Below, one piece after another: positions 1 through 8,367 of a stretch of 64,000 nt of DNA; the stretch's first letter is position 1; each line of letters opens with the position of its first letter. A program made the position numbers and the translations under genes. The DNA is from Actinoplanes couchii (GTDB lineage Bacteria; Actinomycetota; Actinomycetes; Mycobacteriales; Micromonosporaceae), in the NCBI RefSeq assembly GCF_016862075.1, contig NZ_BOMG01000110.1, forward strand, positions 46,741-110,740, written 5' to 3'. The notes under the pieces were generated by a model that worked only from the letters and a program-made list of their open reading frames with translations, had not been told where the DNA came from and did not search any database.

Positions 1-77
1 TTGCGGTGGCGGTTCGGATGGATGCCTTGCACTTCTTCGGCGAACGTGGCGACCGTATCGACGTGGGGTGGCGCTGA
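1..77 (+). CDS. C-terminal end of a probable sugar ABC transporter ATPase (partial)
   Basis: A reading frame open from the window edge (phase from base 3) ends at the TGA at 75-77. Its last residues, ending LHFFGERGDRIDVGW-R, resemble the TOBE-domain end of MalK/UgpC/MsmX-type ATPases, where a Leu-His-Phe-Phe core precedes the final strand. Such ATPases energise uptake of maltose- or trehalose-like oligosaccharides, which would fit the phosphorylase and phosphoglucomutase downstream. Only about 24 residues are visible, so the family call is an inference from a short similarity; the frame itself is likely real because its stop overlaps the next start. Confidence 0.4.
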   Translation, partial: AVAVRMDALHFFGERGDRIDVGWR

Positions 78-643
78 TGAAAGAGTCACACCACTTCCGG
101 GCAGGTTCCCGTCTGCCTAGTGCCACCGAACGGCCACAGCGCGTAGGCTGCACGACGGTGGAGGACAGGATCGGCCAAAGCGTGCGCTCGACTCTCGACG
201 GGGAGCCGAAGGTGGATGCCGCCCCGTCACGGGAGTGGCCGGTGCTGCTGGACCGGGCGTTCGGGCCCGATGACATCACCGTTCTGCGGCACGAGGCGAC
301 CCGGGTGATGACGGCCGCCGGCCTGGGCGGGGACCGGCTGGACGGCTTCGTTCTCGCGGTCAACGAGGTGATCACCAACGTCGTGCTGCACGCCGGTGGC
401 GAGGGGCGGACCGTTCTCAAGATCGAGGACGGTTCGGTGTGGTGTGTGGTGACCGACTCCGGCCCGGGTATCCCGGGCGCCTATCTGGACGGCCTGCACA
501 CTCCGGAGGCGTTCGAGCTCGGCGGGCGTGGTCTGTGGCTGGCGCACCAGCTGTGCGACGAGGTCACCACGGCCACCGGCCCGATCGGCACGTCGATAGG
601 CCTGCGGATCAGCCTGGACACGGTCCGGCATTCCGGCCGCTGA
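77..643 (+). CDS. RsbW/SpoIIAB-like ATP-binding protein (HATPase_c_2)
   Basis: Predicted cytoplasmic GHKL ATPase of the anti-sigma/serine kinase family. The second half carries the N box (AVNEVITNVVLHAGG), the G1 box (DSGPGIPG) and the G2 box (GGRGLWLA). Family members bind ATP and either phosphorylate anti-anti-sigma factors or sequester SigB/SigF-type sigma factors; the target is not visible here. The first 50-60 residues are not conserved. The ATG at 77 overlaps the previous stop (TGATG), which favours this start; GTG at 68 or an internal GTG near 161 are alternatives. A SigF-type sigma factor is encoded near 61 kb but linkage is too distant to assign a partner. Confidence 0.75.
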   Translation: MKESHHFRAGSRLPSATERPQRVGCTTVEDRIGQSVRSTLDGEPKVDAAPSREWPVLLDRAFGPDDITVLRHEATRVMTAAGLGGDRLDGFVLAVNEVITNVVLHAGGEGRTVLKIEDGSVWCVVTDSGPGIPGAYLDGLHTPEAFELGGRGLWLAHQLCDEVTTATGPIGTSIGLRISLDTVRHSGR

Positions 644-710
644 AACATCGTGGAAATGTGAAGCTGCCCTTCAGGTCTCGTCATGGATCGGCTCCGGCTA
701 CATTGGGCGC

Positions 711-1451
711 GTGCTCGGACTTCCTTCACATGTGACCGCTTGCCTCTTCGATCTCGACGGTGTGCTCACGGACACCGCTCTGGTCCACGGGGCCGCATGG
801 AAACAGACGTTCGATTCGTTCTTGGAATCGTGGTCGGAACGGCATGATCAGCCATTCGTGCCATTCGATTCCGGCGCCGACTATCACCGATATGTCGATG
901 GTCGGCAGCGTGCCGACGGGGTGCGGACCTTCCTCGCCTCCCGTGGCATCACCCTGCCCGAGGGTGACCCCGATGACGCCCCCGATCGGGAGACCGTCAA
1001 CGGCGTCGGGAACCGCAAGAACATCCTCGTGCTACAGAAGATCAAGGAAGGCGCCGTCCAGGTCTACCCCGGATCGGTGGAGTACCTGAAGGCCGTCAAG
1101 GCCGCCGGTCTACGCCGTGCGGTCGTGTCGGCGAGCGCCAACTGCAAAGACGTCCTGGAGGCGGCGGGCATCGCCGACCTCCTGGAGGCCCGCGTGGACG
1201 GGGTCGTCGCACGCGAGCAGGGCCTGCCCGGCAAACCGGCGCCGGACACCTTCCTGCTCGGTGCGAAACTGCTCGGCATCGATCCGGCGAACTGTGCCGT
1301 GTTCGAGGACGCCCAGGCCGGAGTGGCCGCCGGGCGGGCCGGCGGGTTCGGCATCGTGGTCGGCGTGGACCGGGTCGGCCAGGCCGCCGAGCTGCGCGAA
1401 CACGGCGCCGACGTGGTGGTCACCGACCTGTCCGAACTGTTGCCCCGCTGA
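711..1451 (+). CDS. pgmB: HAD-family beta-phosphoglucomutase
   Basis: 246 residues, the usual length for beta-phosphoglucomutase. The HAD motif I (LFDLDGVLTDTA, nucleophile Asp14 and acid/base Asp16), a GKPAPDTF motif with the conserved lysine, and the acidic FEDAQAGVAAG motif are all present. The enzyme interconverts beta-glucose 1-phosphate and glucose 6-phosphate. It lies 52 bases upstream of a GH65 phosphorylase, the classic pairing in which the phosphorylase releases beta-glucose 1-phosphate from an alpha-glucobiose and this mutase feeds it to glycolysis. Start is GTG at 711. Function is well supported by family and context. Confidence 0.9.
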   Translation: MLGLPSHVTACLFDLDGVLTDTALVHGAAWKQTFDSFLESWSERHDQPFVPFDSGADYHRYVDGRQRADGVRTFLASRGITLPEGDPDDAPDRETVNGVGNRKNILVLQKIKEGAVQVYPGSVEYLKAVKAAGLRRAVVSASANCKDVLEAAGIADLLEARVDGVVAREQGLPGKPAPDTFLLGAKLLGIDPANCAVFEDAQAGVAAGRAGGFGIVVGVDRVGQAAELREHGADVVVTDLSELLPR

Positions 1452-1503
1452 CTACGTTTCCCTCTTCATAAAGACCTCCAGAAAAGTTACGAGAGGCACG
1501 ACC

Positions 1504-3867
1504 GTGATCCGTGAACGGGCTTACCCCGTCGACCCATGGCACATCCGGGAGACCCGGCTCGACCTGGACCTGCTGGCCCAGTCCGAATCGGTGTTCGCTC
1601 TCTCTAACGGGCACATCGGGATACGCGGAAACCTGGACGAGGGCGAGCCGCACGGCCTGCCCGGGAGCTACCTGAACTCGTTCTACGAGCTGCGGCCGCT
1701 GCCGCACGCCGAGGGCGGGTACGGTTTCCCCGAATCCGGCCAGACCATGGTCAACGTGACGAACGCCAAGCTGATGCGGCTGCTCGTCAACGACGAGCCG
1801 TTCGACGTGCGGTACGGCGAACTCCGCTCGCACGAGCGTTGCCTGGACCTGCGCGGCGGTGTCCTGGAGCGGGTCGTCGAGTGGGTGTCCCCGTCCGGCC
1901 AGGGCATCCGGGTCCGGACCGTGCGACTGGTGTCGTTCACCCAGCGTGCCGTGGTGGCGTTCCTCTACGAGGTGGAGCCGCTGGACACCGCGGCCCGGCT
2001 GATCCTGCAGTCCGAGCTGGTGGCCAACGAGCAGCTGCCGCCGATGAGCAAGGACCCGCGGGTGGCCGCCGTCCTGGACCGCCCGTTGCAGGCCGAGGAG
2101 ATGCTGGAGCAGCGCACCGGCGGCATCCTGATCCACAAGACCAAGGCCAGCGACCTGCGGATGGCCGCGGCGATGGAGCACCTGGTGGAGACGCCGGGCC
2201 GGCACGCCATCACCACCGAGGGCCACCCGGACTGGCTGCGCACCACCGTCGCCTGCCGGCTGGAGCCGGGCCAGAAGCTGCAGGTGGTCAAGCTGGCCGC
2301 CTACGGCTGGTCCAGCATGCGCTCGCTGCCCGCGCTGCGCGACCAGGTCGGCGCGGCACTGGCCAGCGCCCGCCTGGACGGCTGGGAGGGTCTGGTCCAG
2401 CAGCAGAAGGACTACCTGGACGCGTTCTGGGACCACTCCGACGTCAAGGTCGAGGGTGACCCGGAGGTCCAGCAGGCGGTCCGGTTCGGCCTCTTCCACA
2501 CCCTGCAGGCCGGCGCCCGGGCCGAGCAGCGCCCGATCGGCTCCAAGGGCCTGACCGGGCCGGGGTACGACGGGCACACCTTCTGGGACGCCGAGACCTT
2601 CGTGCTGCCCGCCCTGACGTACACCCAGCCGTCCGCGGCGGCCGACGTGCTGCGCTGGCGGCACTCGACGCTGGATCTGGCCCGGGAGCGGGCGCAGACC
2701 CTCGGGCTGCAGGGCGCCGCCTTCCCGTGGCGGACCATCCGCGGCCAGGAGTGCTCCGGTTACTGGCCGGCCGGCACCGCGGGCTTCCACATCGGCGCCG
2801 ACATCGCCGACGCGGTCCGGCGGTACGTGCAGGCCACCGGCGACTACGACTTCGAGCGTGAGGTCGGCCTGGAGCTGCTGGTGGAGACCGCGCGGCTGTG
2901 GCGCTCGCTGGGGCACCACGACCGGCACGGGCGGTTCCACATCGACGGCGTGACCGGGCCGGACGAGTACACCGCCATCGTGGACGACAACATCTACACC
3001 AACCTGATGGCGCAGCAGAACCTGATGACGGCTGTCGAGTCCTGTCAGCGGCATCCGGACCTGGCCCGCAAGCTGGGCGTGGACGACGAGGAGACGGCGT
3101 CGTGGCGGGACGCGGCGGCCGCCGTGCATCTCCCGTACGACAAGGAACTCGGTGTCCACCAGCAGAGCGAGGGCTTCACCCGGCTCCAGGAGTGGGACTT
3201 CGAGAACACCCCACCGGAGGGGTACCCGCTGCTGCTGAACTACCCGTACTTCGATCTGTACCGCAAGCAGGTCATCAAGCAGGCCGACCTGGTGATGGCG
3301 ATGTACATCCGCGGTGACGCGTTCACGCCGGAGGAGAAGGCGCGCAACTTCGCCTACTACGACGCGCGGACCGTCCGGGACTCGTCGCTGTCCGCCTGCA
3401 TCCAGGCGGTGCTGGCGGCCGAGACCGGGCACCTGGAGCTGGCGCACGACTATCTGGGCGAGGCCGCCCTGATGGACCTGCACGACCTGCACCAGAACGC
3501 GCGGGACGGCGTGCACGTGGCGTCGCTGGCCGGCACCTGGATCTCGCTGGTCGCCGGGCTCGGCGGCATGCGCGACTTCAACGGTCAGCTGAGCTTCGCG
3601 CCGCGGCTGCCCAGCCGGATCAACAACCTGGAGTTCGCGCTGCTCTGGCGCGGGCTGCGGCTGCGGGTGAGCGTGACCGCGGACGACGTCACCTACTCGC
3701 TGCGCAACGGGGGCGGCCAGGCCCGGCTGACCCTGCAGCACCACGGCAAGGAGATCGAGGTCACCCAGGTCCGCCCGGTGACCGTGCCGATCCCCGCCGC
3801 GGTGCCGGCCGGCCCGGCGCCGGTCCAGCCGCACGGGCGGGCTCCGGTCCGTCGCGCGGTGCACTGA
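1504..3867 (+). CDS. Glycoside hydrolase family 65 phosphorylase (maltose/trehalose/kojibiose type)
   Basis: 787 residues, matching inverting GH65 disaccharide phosphorylases. The catalytic acid is Glu488 in the motif TGPDEY, the same place as in characterised maltose phosphorylase (about residue 487). The N-terminal beta-sandwich begins near SNGHIGIRGN, followed by the (alpha/alpha)6 barrel and a small C-terminal sheet domain. It phosphorolyses an alpha-linked glucobiose into glucose and beta-glucose 1-phosphate; maltose, trehalose or kojibiose cannot be distinguished by eye. The GTG at 1504 has a GAGAGG Shine-Dalgarno 8 bases upstream; the longer open frame from 1117 lies inside pgmB and is not used. 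Confidence 0.9.
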   Translation: MIRERAYPVDPWHIRETRLDLDLLAQSESVFALSNGHIGIRGNLDEGEPHGLPGSYLNSFYELRPLPHAEGGYGFPESGQTMVNVTNAKLMRLLVNDEPFDVRYGELRSHERCLDLRGGVLERVVEWVSPSGQGIRVRTVRLVSFTQRAVVAFLYEVEPLDTAARLILQSELVANEQLPPMSKDPRVAAVLDRPLQAEEMLEQRTGGILIHKTKASDLRMAAAMEHLVETPGRHAITTEGHPDWLRTTVACRLEPGQKLQVVKLAAYGWSSMRSLPALRDQVGAALASARLDGWEGLVQQQKDYLDAFWDHSDVKVEGDPEVQQAVRFGLFHTLQAGARAEQRPIGSKGLTGPGYDGHTFWDAETFVLPALTYTQPSAAADVLRWRHSTLDLARERAQTLGLQGAAFPWRTIRGQECSGYWPAGTAGFHIGADIADAVRRYVQATGDYDFEREVGLELLVETARLWRSLGHHDRHGRFHIDGVTGPDEYTAIVDDNIYTNLMAQQNLMTAVESCQRHPDLARKLGVDDEETASWRDAAAAVHLPYDKELGVHQQSEGFTRLQEWDFENTPPEGYPLLLNYPYFDLYRKQVIKQADLVMAMYIRGDAFTPEEKARNFAYYDARTVRDSSLSACIQAVLAAETGHLELAHDYLGEAALMDLHDLHQNARDGVHVASLAGTWISLVAGLGGMRDFNGQLSFAPRLPSRINNLEFALLWRGLRLRVSVTADDVTYSLRNGGGQARLTLQHHGKEIEVTQVRPVTVPIPAAVPAGPAPVQPHGRAPVRRAVH

Positions 3868-3881
3868 GCCACAAGAAAAGC

Positions 3882-3915
3882 GCCCCCGCCCTGGAGAAGG
3901 GCGGGGGCACTTTTT
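3882..3915 (+). terminator. Bidirectional intrinsic terminator
   Basis: An 11-bp perfect GC stem (3882-3892 with 3898-3908), 5-base loop GGAGA, followed by ACTTTTT on the plus strand and by TTTT on the minus strand. It lies between convergent genes (GH65 and the secreted LAS-like protein) and can serve both. Confidence 0.9.
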
Positions 3916-3927
3916 CGCTACGTACCG

Positions 3928-4971
3928 CTAAAGCATCGAGACGTGCACGTGGTCGGTGTGATCACTGACCCCGTGGTACGACTTCCAGCCCGAAGCCGGG
4001 AACCAGATCTGCTTGTACCAGATCACGTAGTAGATCCCGAGTTCGTCGGCATTCCGGACCAGGAAGGCCGTGAGGTTGTTGCCGTACTTCATCTTCTTGG
4101 TGTCGCTGAGGCTCGCCGAGGAGAATCCGCTCTTCTGCAACGACCAGTCACAGGCCCGGCCCTTGGGGTGCTCGAAGGGCCCACCGGTGCGGTGACAGCC
4201 GACGAACATGTCGAAGCCGGCCTTCTTGACTTCCTTGTACATGTTCAGCGTGCGCTTGGTGATGCAGCCGCCCGTGGTCGGGTCGTCCTCGGTGCAGCCC
4301 TCGGCCGAGAAACCGCCGCTGGAGTTGCGCGGCGCGGATTTCGCCTTGTCCGACTTCGCGTCCACCAGACCGTTGTTGACGGTCGGGTTGATGCCGGTGC
4401 TGGCACCGACCAGGTCGAGCTGCTTGTCCGAGGACTCCTTCTGCTTCGCCAGAACATTGAGCTGCTGCTGCTCGTTCTTGAGCTCGGCGTCCAGAGCCGT
4501 CTTCTTGGTGGTGATCTCTTCGATCACCTCGTTCAGCTCGCTCAGCTTCCGGTCGTGCAGCGTGTTGATCTCCTCGAGCGAGACCGCCTTGCTCAGGAAG
4601 TCGTCCGAGGAGCTGCTGTCGAGCAGGAAGGTGACAGTGCTCAGGTTGCCCGTGAGGTACTGCTGCCGGGCGATCGAGTTGACCTCGGGAATCAACACGT
4701 CGCGGCGGGCCGTGGCGGCCTTGATGTCGCCGGCGAGCTTCTTCTGGTTCTTGGTGGAAGCGGCGACGGCCGCTTTCGCGGAGACGAATCGGCGGTTCGT
4801 CGACTCCATCAGAGTCGACATGAGCCCGTCCGCCTCCGTCTCCGAGGCAGGCGCCGGGTTCTCTTCGTCGCCGGGCGCGGCGGATGCCGGGGAGGCCGGT
4901 GCCAGAAGCATCGCGGCAGCCACCAGCGGTGCCAGGGCAAGTATCAGCCACCGGCGGGGACTTGCTGTCAT
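3928..4971 (-). CDS. Secreted coiled-coil protein with LAS/M15-like C-terminal domain (paralogue 1)
   Basis: 347 residues. A Sec signal peptide (basic start, hydrophobic core, ASPASA-AP cleavage region near residue 30) is followed by a Lys/Glu-rich coiled coil (about 60-190), a Ser-rich linker and a C-terminal domain with the motif HPKGRACDW (His268, Asp275) and the terminal DHVHVS (His341, His343). That H-x6-D...H-x-H arrangement is the metal-binding signature of LAS/M15 peptidoglycan peptidases. Predicted role: extracellular peptidoglycan remodelling, like RipA-type coiled-coil hydrolases. ATG at 4971 has a GGAAGGA Shine-Dalgarno; longer versions would start inside the riboswitch. It is a diverged paralogue of the gene at 5451-6491. 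Catalytic activity is inferred, not proven. Confidence 0.8.
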   Translation of the reverse strand: MTASPRRWLILALAPLVAAAMLLAPASPASAAPGDEENPAPASETEADGLMSTLMESTNRRFVSAKAAVAASTKNQKKLAGDIKAATARRDVLIPEVNSIARQQYLTGNLSTVTFLLDSSSSDDFLSKAVSLEEINTLHDRKLSELNEVIEEITTKKTALDAELKNEQQQLNVLAKQKESSDKQLDLVGASTGINPTVNNGLVDAKSDKAKSAPRNSSGGFSAEGCTEDDPTTGGCITKRTLNMYKEVKKAGFDMFVGCHRTGGPFEHPKGRACDWSLQKSGFSSASLSDTKKMKYGNNLTAFLVRNADELGIYYVIWYKQIWFPASGWKSYHGVSDHTDHVHVSML

Positions 4972-4975
4972 CAAC

Positions 4976-5098
4976 AGTTCCTTCCGTGACTCCGCCGACC
5001 GGGTTAGCTGACGGGTTCGGGACGGAAGCAATCCCTACCGCAAATGCGGATACACCCCAGTGACCTGGTTCCCCGGTTCGTCTGTCGACGATTGGGCG
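4976..5098 (-). promoter_or_regulatory. c-di-AMP riboswitch (ydaO/yuaA type)
   Basis: Reading the minus strand, the leader contains GGGGTGTATCCGC, GGTAGGGATT, and the highly conserved GAACCCGTCAGCTAACCCG followed by GTCGGCGG and the GGAAGGA Shine-Dalgarno. These are the hallmark core segments of the ydaO/yuaA aptamer, which in actinobacteria precedes cell-wall hydrolase genes and switches expression off at high c-di-AMP. The 5' boundary is approximate. Confidence 0.88.
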
Positions 5099-5329
5099 GC
5101 GGCCTGCCGGCAACTCGGGGGCGGTGCCGTCCTGGCAGGACCGGAGGCCACTTTACCCGAGATATCGCTGTGGATCAGGCCCGAGTAAGGGTCAAAACTG
5201 TCACCGGACAATGACTATCCGTAATTGCTGTCACCGTTTGTGTCAGCGTAAACGCGTCGCGTGCGAGAACTGTCGATACTTGGATCCAGTGGGTATGGTC
5301 GGTGCGGTTCCCGCGCGGGAGCCGCCGCC
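5099..5329. other. Divergent promoter region between the two riboswitches
   Basis: No gene seen. On the minus strand a TAAAGT -10-like hexamer preceded by CTCGGG (plus-strand 5150-5155) would start a transcript carrying the leftward riboswitch in a leader of about 170 bases. A clear promoter for the rightward transcript was not identified; candidate TATGGT lies near 5294. The stretch 5170-5270 is less GC-rich than its surroundings, as expected for promoters. Confidence 0.45.
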
Positions 5330-5447
5330 TAATCGTCATCAATGACGAGCCGGGGATCCACATTTCCTCGGGGTGAATCCGCATCCAGCGGTAGGGATTT
5401 CCTTCGTCCCGAACCCGTCAGCTAACTCGGTCGGCGGCCGACGGAAG
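5330..5447 (+). promoter_or_regulatory. c-di-AMP riboswitch (ydaO/yuaA type)
   Basis: Contains GGGGTGAATCCGC (from 5370), GGTAGGGATT (5390-5399), GAACCCGTCAGCTAACTCG (5411-5429) and GTCGGCGG, the same core order as the leftward copy. CATTTCC at 5361-5367 is complementary to GGAAATG at 5447-5453, so closure of the basal stem would cover the Shine-Dalgarno and start codon; this suggests translational repression when ligand is bound (inference). Confidence 0.9.
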
Positions 5448-5450
5448 GAA

Positions 5451-6491
5451 ATGTCTGTGCAGCAGATCACTGCGCGACGATGGGCGGCGACGCTGGCGCT
5501 GCTCGTTGCCGCGTGCGGATTGGTCGTCGCCCCGACGGCGGCCTCCGCGGCCCCCGCGTTCCTGGCCGCGCCCGGTGACTCCGGGGACGACGGCGAGGGT
5601 GGCTCCGGCACCCTCATCGAACAGCTCGAGAAGGCCTCCAGCGGTTACGTGAAGGCCAAGAAGCAACTCAAGACCTCCAAGGACCAGCAGGTCAAACTGA
5701 CCGCGGAGATCAAGAAACTGGACTCCGAGGTCGGCCCCAAGCAGGACACCCTCGACCTGCTCGCGACCCAGGCGTACACCGCCGGCCGGGCCGGCCCGAT
5801 GACCGCCCTGCTGAGCACCGAATCGGCCGAGGGCTTCCTGGGCCGGGCCGAGACCCTGGCGCTCGTCGCGGCCGACCAGAACACCGCGATCCAGGAACTC
5901 AAGTCCACCCTGGACACCCAGACCAAGGCCAAGAGCGCTCTCGACCTCACCATCAAGGACCAGACCAAGCAGGTCACCGTGATGGAGAAGCAGAAGAAGA
6001 ACGCCGAGGCCGCGCTCAAGGCCGCCAACCAGGGCAGCGACGCGGGCGGTTCCTCCGGCGGCGGTGACAGCGAGGACGCCACCCCGGCGCCCAGCGGCTC
6101 GGGCTCGGGCTGCAGCGAGACCGACCCGACCGGCACCGGCGGCTGCCTCACCCCGCGCACCCTGCACGCGCTGAAGCAGGCCAAGGCCGCCGGTTTCACC
6201 CGTTTCACCAAGTGCTGGCGCACCCAGAACAGCGGCGAGCACCCCAAGGGCCGGGCCTGTGACTTCTCCGCCGAGAAGGGCACCTTCGGCGGCGACGCCA
6301 CCGGGGGCGACAAGACCTACGGCAACAACCTGGCGAACTACTTCATCCACAACGCGGACGCGCTGGATGTGCTCTACGTGATCTGGTACCGGCGGATCTG
6401 GCTACCGAGCAGTGGCTGGAAGTCGTACAGCGGGGCGGGCGGAGACCCGTCCAGCGACCACACCAACCACGTGCACCTGTCGGTCAATTAG
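5451..6491 (+). CDS. Secreted coiled-coil protein with LAS/M15-like C-terminal domain (paralogue 2)
   Basis: 346 residues with a signal peptide ending near TAASA-AP, a Lys/Gln-rich coiled coil (about 60-185), a Gly/Ser-rich linker and the same C-terminal domain as the divergent neighbour: HPKGRACDF (His264, Asp271) and terminal NHVHLS (His340, His342), plus the shared stretches YGNNLA and YVIWYRRIW. Likely an exported peptidoglycan-remodelling protein under c-di-AMP control. ATG at 5451 directly follows GGAAGGA; the upstream in-frame ATG at 5373 is inside the riboswitch and not used. The substrate and whether both paralogues are active are unknown. Confidence 0.8.
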   Translation: MSVQQITARRWAATLALLVAACGLVVAPTAASAAPAFLAAPGDSGDDGEGGSGTLIEQLEKASSGYVKAKKQLKTSKDQQVKLTAEIKKLDSEVGPKQDTLDLLATQAYTAGRAGPMTALLSTESAEGFLGRAETLALVAADQNTAIQELKSTLDTQTKAKSALDLTIKDQTKQVTVMEKQKKNAEAALKAANQGSDAGGSSGGGDSEDATPAPSGSGSGCSETDPTGTGGCLTPRTLHALKQAKAAGFTRFTKCWRTQNSGEHPKGRACDFSAEKGTFGGDATGGDKTYGNNLANYFIHNADALDVLYVIWYRRIWLPSSGWKSYSGAGGDPSSDHTNHVHLSVN

Positions 6492-6514
6492 AAGAGCAAC
6501 GAGCGCGAGGCCTA

Positions 6515-7291
6515 CTACCTGCGGGTGTAGGCCTCGTACTCTTTCATCACGTCGGCGGTCGGGCCGTCGGCGCGGATCGTGCCGGCCTCCAGCCAGATGC
6601 ACCTGTCGCAGGTGTCCCGGATCGACTGCTCGCTGTGGCTGACCAGGAAGACCGTGCCGGCCTGGCCGCGCAGCTCCCGGACCCGCTGCTCGCTGCGCTT
6701 GCGGAACTTGGCGTCACCGGTGGCCAGCGCCTCGTCGATCAGCAGCACGTCGTGCTCCTTGGCGGCGGCGATCGAGAACCGCAGCCGGGCGCCCATGCCG
6801 GAGGAGTAGGTCCGCATCGGCAGCGAGGAGAAGTCGCCCTTGTCGTTGATGCCGGAGAAGTCGATGATCTCCTGCTTCTTCGCCGCCACCTCGGCCGGCG
6901 ACATGCCCATCGCGAGGCAGCCCAGCTCGACGTTGCGGTCGCCGGGCAGCTCGTTCATCAGGGCCGCGTTCACACCCAGCAGCGACGGCTGCCCGGCCGC
7001 GTAGATCGCGCCCTTGGAGACCGGCAGCAGACCGGCCACCGCGCGCAGCAGGGTCGACTTGCCGGAGCCGTTGGTGCCGATCAGGCCGATCGCCTCGCCC
7101 TTGTAGGCGACGAAGCTCACACCCTTGACCGCGTGCACCTCGCGGATGTTGCCGCCCTTGGAGCCGGTCACCATCCGCTTGAAGCTGGCCAGCGGGCTGG
7201 AGTTCGTGCCGCCGCCCTGCTGTACCCGGTAGATGATGTGGGCCTCGTCCGCGACGACCGTGGGGGTGCGGTCATTGTCGATCTCAACCAC
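6515..7291 (-). CDS. Polysaccharide ABC exporter, ATP-binding subunit (Wzt/TagH-like)
   Basis: 258 residues with Walker A GTNGSGKST, signature YSSGMGARL and Walker B VLLIDEALATGD. These features, with the N-terminal extension before the Walker region, are typical of O-antigen/teichoic acid exporters (Wzt, TagH, RfbE). The protein lacks the long C-terminal carbohydrate-binding domain of many Wzt proteins, so it is the short type. It pairs with the permease gene immediately upstream; its GTG start at 7291 overlaps that gene's stop by 8 bases and has a GAAGGG Shine-Dalgarno. It probably flips a lipid-linked wall glycan across the membrane; the cargo could be the nonulosonate polymer encoded 15-35 kb away, but that is only inference. 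Confidence 0.88.
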   Translation of the reverse strand: MVEIDNDRTPTVVADEAHIIYRVQQGGGTNSSPLASFKRMVTGSKGGNIREVHAVKGVSFVAYKGEAIGLIGTNGSGKSTLLRAVAGLLPVSKGAIYAAGQPSLLGVNAALMNELPGDRNVELGCLAMGMSPAEVAAKKQEIIDFSGINDKGDFSSLPMRTYSSGMGARLRFSIAAAKEHDVLLIDEALATGDAKFRKRSEQRVRELRGQAGTVFLVSHSEQSIRDTCDRCIWLEAGTIRADGPTADVMKEYEAYTRR

Positions 7292-8258
7292 GGCCGTAGC
7301 CCTTCTCTCCGCGCCAGAAGTACACAAAACCACCGATGCCGACGACCAGGCTCCAGACTGTCGCCTGGATCCACAGCACGGCCGGCGGGTTGGCGAGCAC
7401 CACGTTGTCCAGCAGCGCGCTGCGGGCCAGCTCGATGAAGATGAGCAGCGGGTTCGCCTCGACGATCTGCAGCTGCCAGCCGCTGAGCAGGCTCTCGAAC
7501 TGGGTGACCGGGTAGAGCACGGCCGAGCCGTACAGCCAGAACCGCATGATGAACGGGATCAGCTGCTTGACGTCGCGCACCTTGGAGCCGTAGCGGGCCA
7601 TGAACATGCCCAGCCCGACGTTGAAGAACGAGTGGAGCAGCAGGAGCGGCAGGAGCAGGAGCCACTTGACGGTGATCGGCTCACCGGTCAGCAGCACGAT
7701 GCCCAGCAGGACCACCGTGGCGACCAGGAAGTTGCGGATCTCCACCAGGGCCGCGGAGAGCGGCAGGCTGGCCCGGGGGAAGTGCAGGGCCCGGATCATG
7801 CCGAGGTTGCTGGTGATCGCGTTCGTCCCGCTCTGCACCACCGACTGGGTGAACTGGAAGACGAACACGCCGATGCACAGGTACGCGACGAAGTTGTCCA
7901 TCGACTTGTGCGTCTGCAGCACCAGCCCAAAGATCACGTAGTAGACCCCGGCGTTGAAGATCGGCGTGAGCACCTGCCACACCGCGCCGAGCTTGGTGTT
8001 GCCGAGCGCCGACGACATCTTGGCGCTCGCGTGCGCCTGGATGAAGTGCCGGTAGGCCAAAAGCTGCCGGGTGTACTCCGGGAGGCTGGGGAGCCGTCCG
8101 GAGGCACTCAGGCCGTTACGCCGGGCCAGCTCCTTGAGAGAGAGCCCGGAGTCGGCCGGGGCGACCGCCGTCTCTGGCATGGGGTCGTGCTCCGATCTGG
8201 TCGGCCCGCTGGGGACGGCGGAATCCGATGCCTGGTGCGAGGTCACGGAATTCAGCAT
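7284..8258 (-). CDS. Polysaccharide ABC exporter permease (Wzm/TagG-like)
   Basis: 324 residues with an approximately 100-residue hydrophilic N-terminus and six predicted membrane segments (from GAVWQVLTPIFNAGVYYVIF to the C-terminal WSLVVGIGGFVYFW), the ABC-2 permease pattern. It forms the membrane channel for the ATPase encoded downstream. ATG at 8258 has GGGAG 7 bases upstream; a second ATG (MPETAV) about 25 codons in is possible. The two genes form an operon transcribed from a promoter at 8310-8338. The strongly extended N-terminus, rich in Ser/Pro/Glu, is typical of actinobacterial members. Confidence 0.88.
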   Translation of the reverse strand: MLNSVTSHQASDSAVPSGPTRSEHDPMPETAVAPADSGLSLKELARRNGLSASGRLPSLPEYTRQLLAYRHFIQAHASAKMSSALGNTKLGAVWQVLTPIFNAGVYYVIFGLVLQTHKSMDNFVAYLCIGVFVFQFTQSVVQSGTNAITSNLGMIRALHFPRASLPLSAALVEIRNFLVATVVLLGIVLLTGEPITVKWLLLLPLLLLHSFFNVGLGMFMARYGSKVRDVKQLIPFIMRFWLYGSAVLYPVTQFESLLSGWQLQIVEANPLLIFIELARSALLDNVVLANPPAVLWIQATVWSLVVGIGGFVYFWRGEKGYGRG

Positions 8259-8309
8259 GACAGGCTCCCGCCGACGTCGATGGAACGGGTTCGTATCGAC
8301 GTGAAGTGG

Positions 8310-8338
8310 ACGGTAGCCGACCAAACGGCGGAACGCAA
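8310..8338 (-). promoter_or_regulatory. Sigma-70-type promoter of the exporter operon
   Basis: Minus strand: TTGCGT (complement of 8333-8338), 17-base spacer, TACCGT (complement of 8310-8315). Expected start of transcription near 8303, leaving a leader of about 45 bases before the permease ATG. Confidence 0.5.
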
Positions 8339-8342
8339 CCGT

Positions 8343-8361
8343 TACGTCGTAGCGCTATAGT
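8343..8361 (+). promoter_or_regulatory. Probable promoter/operator of the TetR gene
   Basis: TATAGT at 8356-8361 lies 6 bases before the GTG start, implying a leaderless transcript. The short palindrome TACG-T-CGTA (8343-8351) just upstream is a candidate binding site for the regulator itself. The -35 is poor, so this is tentative. Confidence 0.35.
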
Positions 8362-8367
8362 GGCCGG

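Noticed and set aside
1420..3864. Long minus-strand open frame opposite the GH65 gene
   Set aside because: Shadow of a high-GC gene; the plus strand encodes a full, recognisable enzyme.
5373..5450. N-terminal extension of the secreted protein at 5451
   Set aside because: These bases are the conserved part of the c-di-AMP riboswitch; the signal peptide begins at the ATG 5451.
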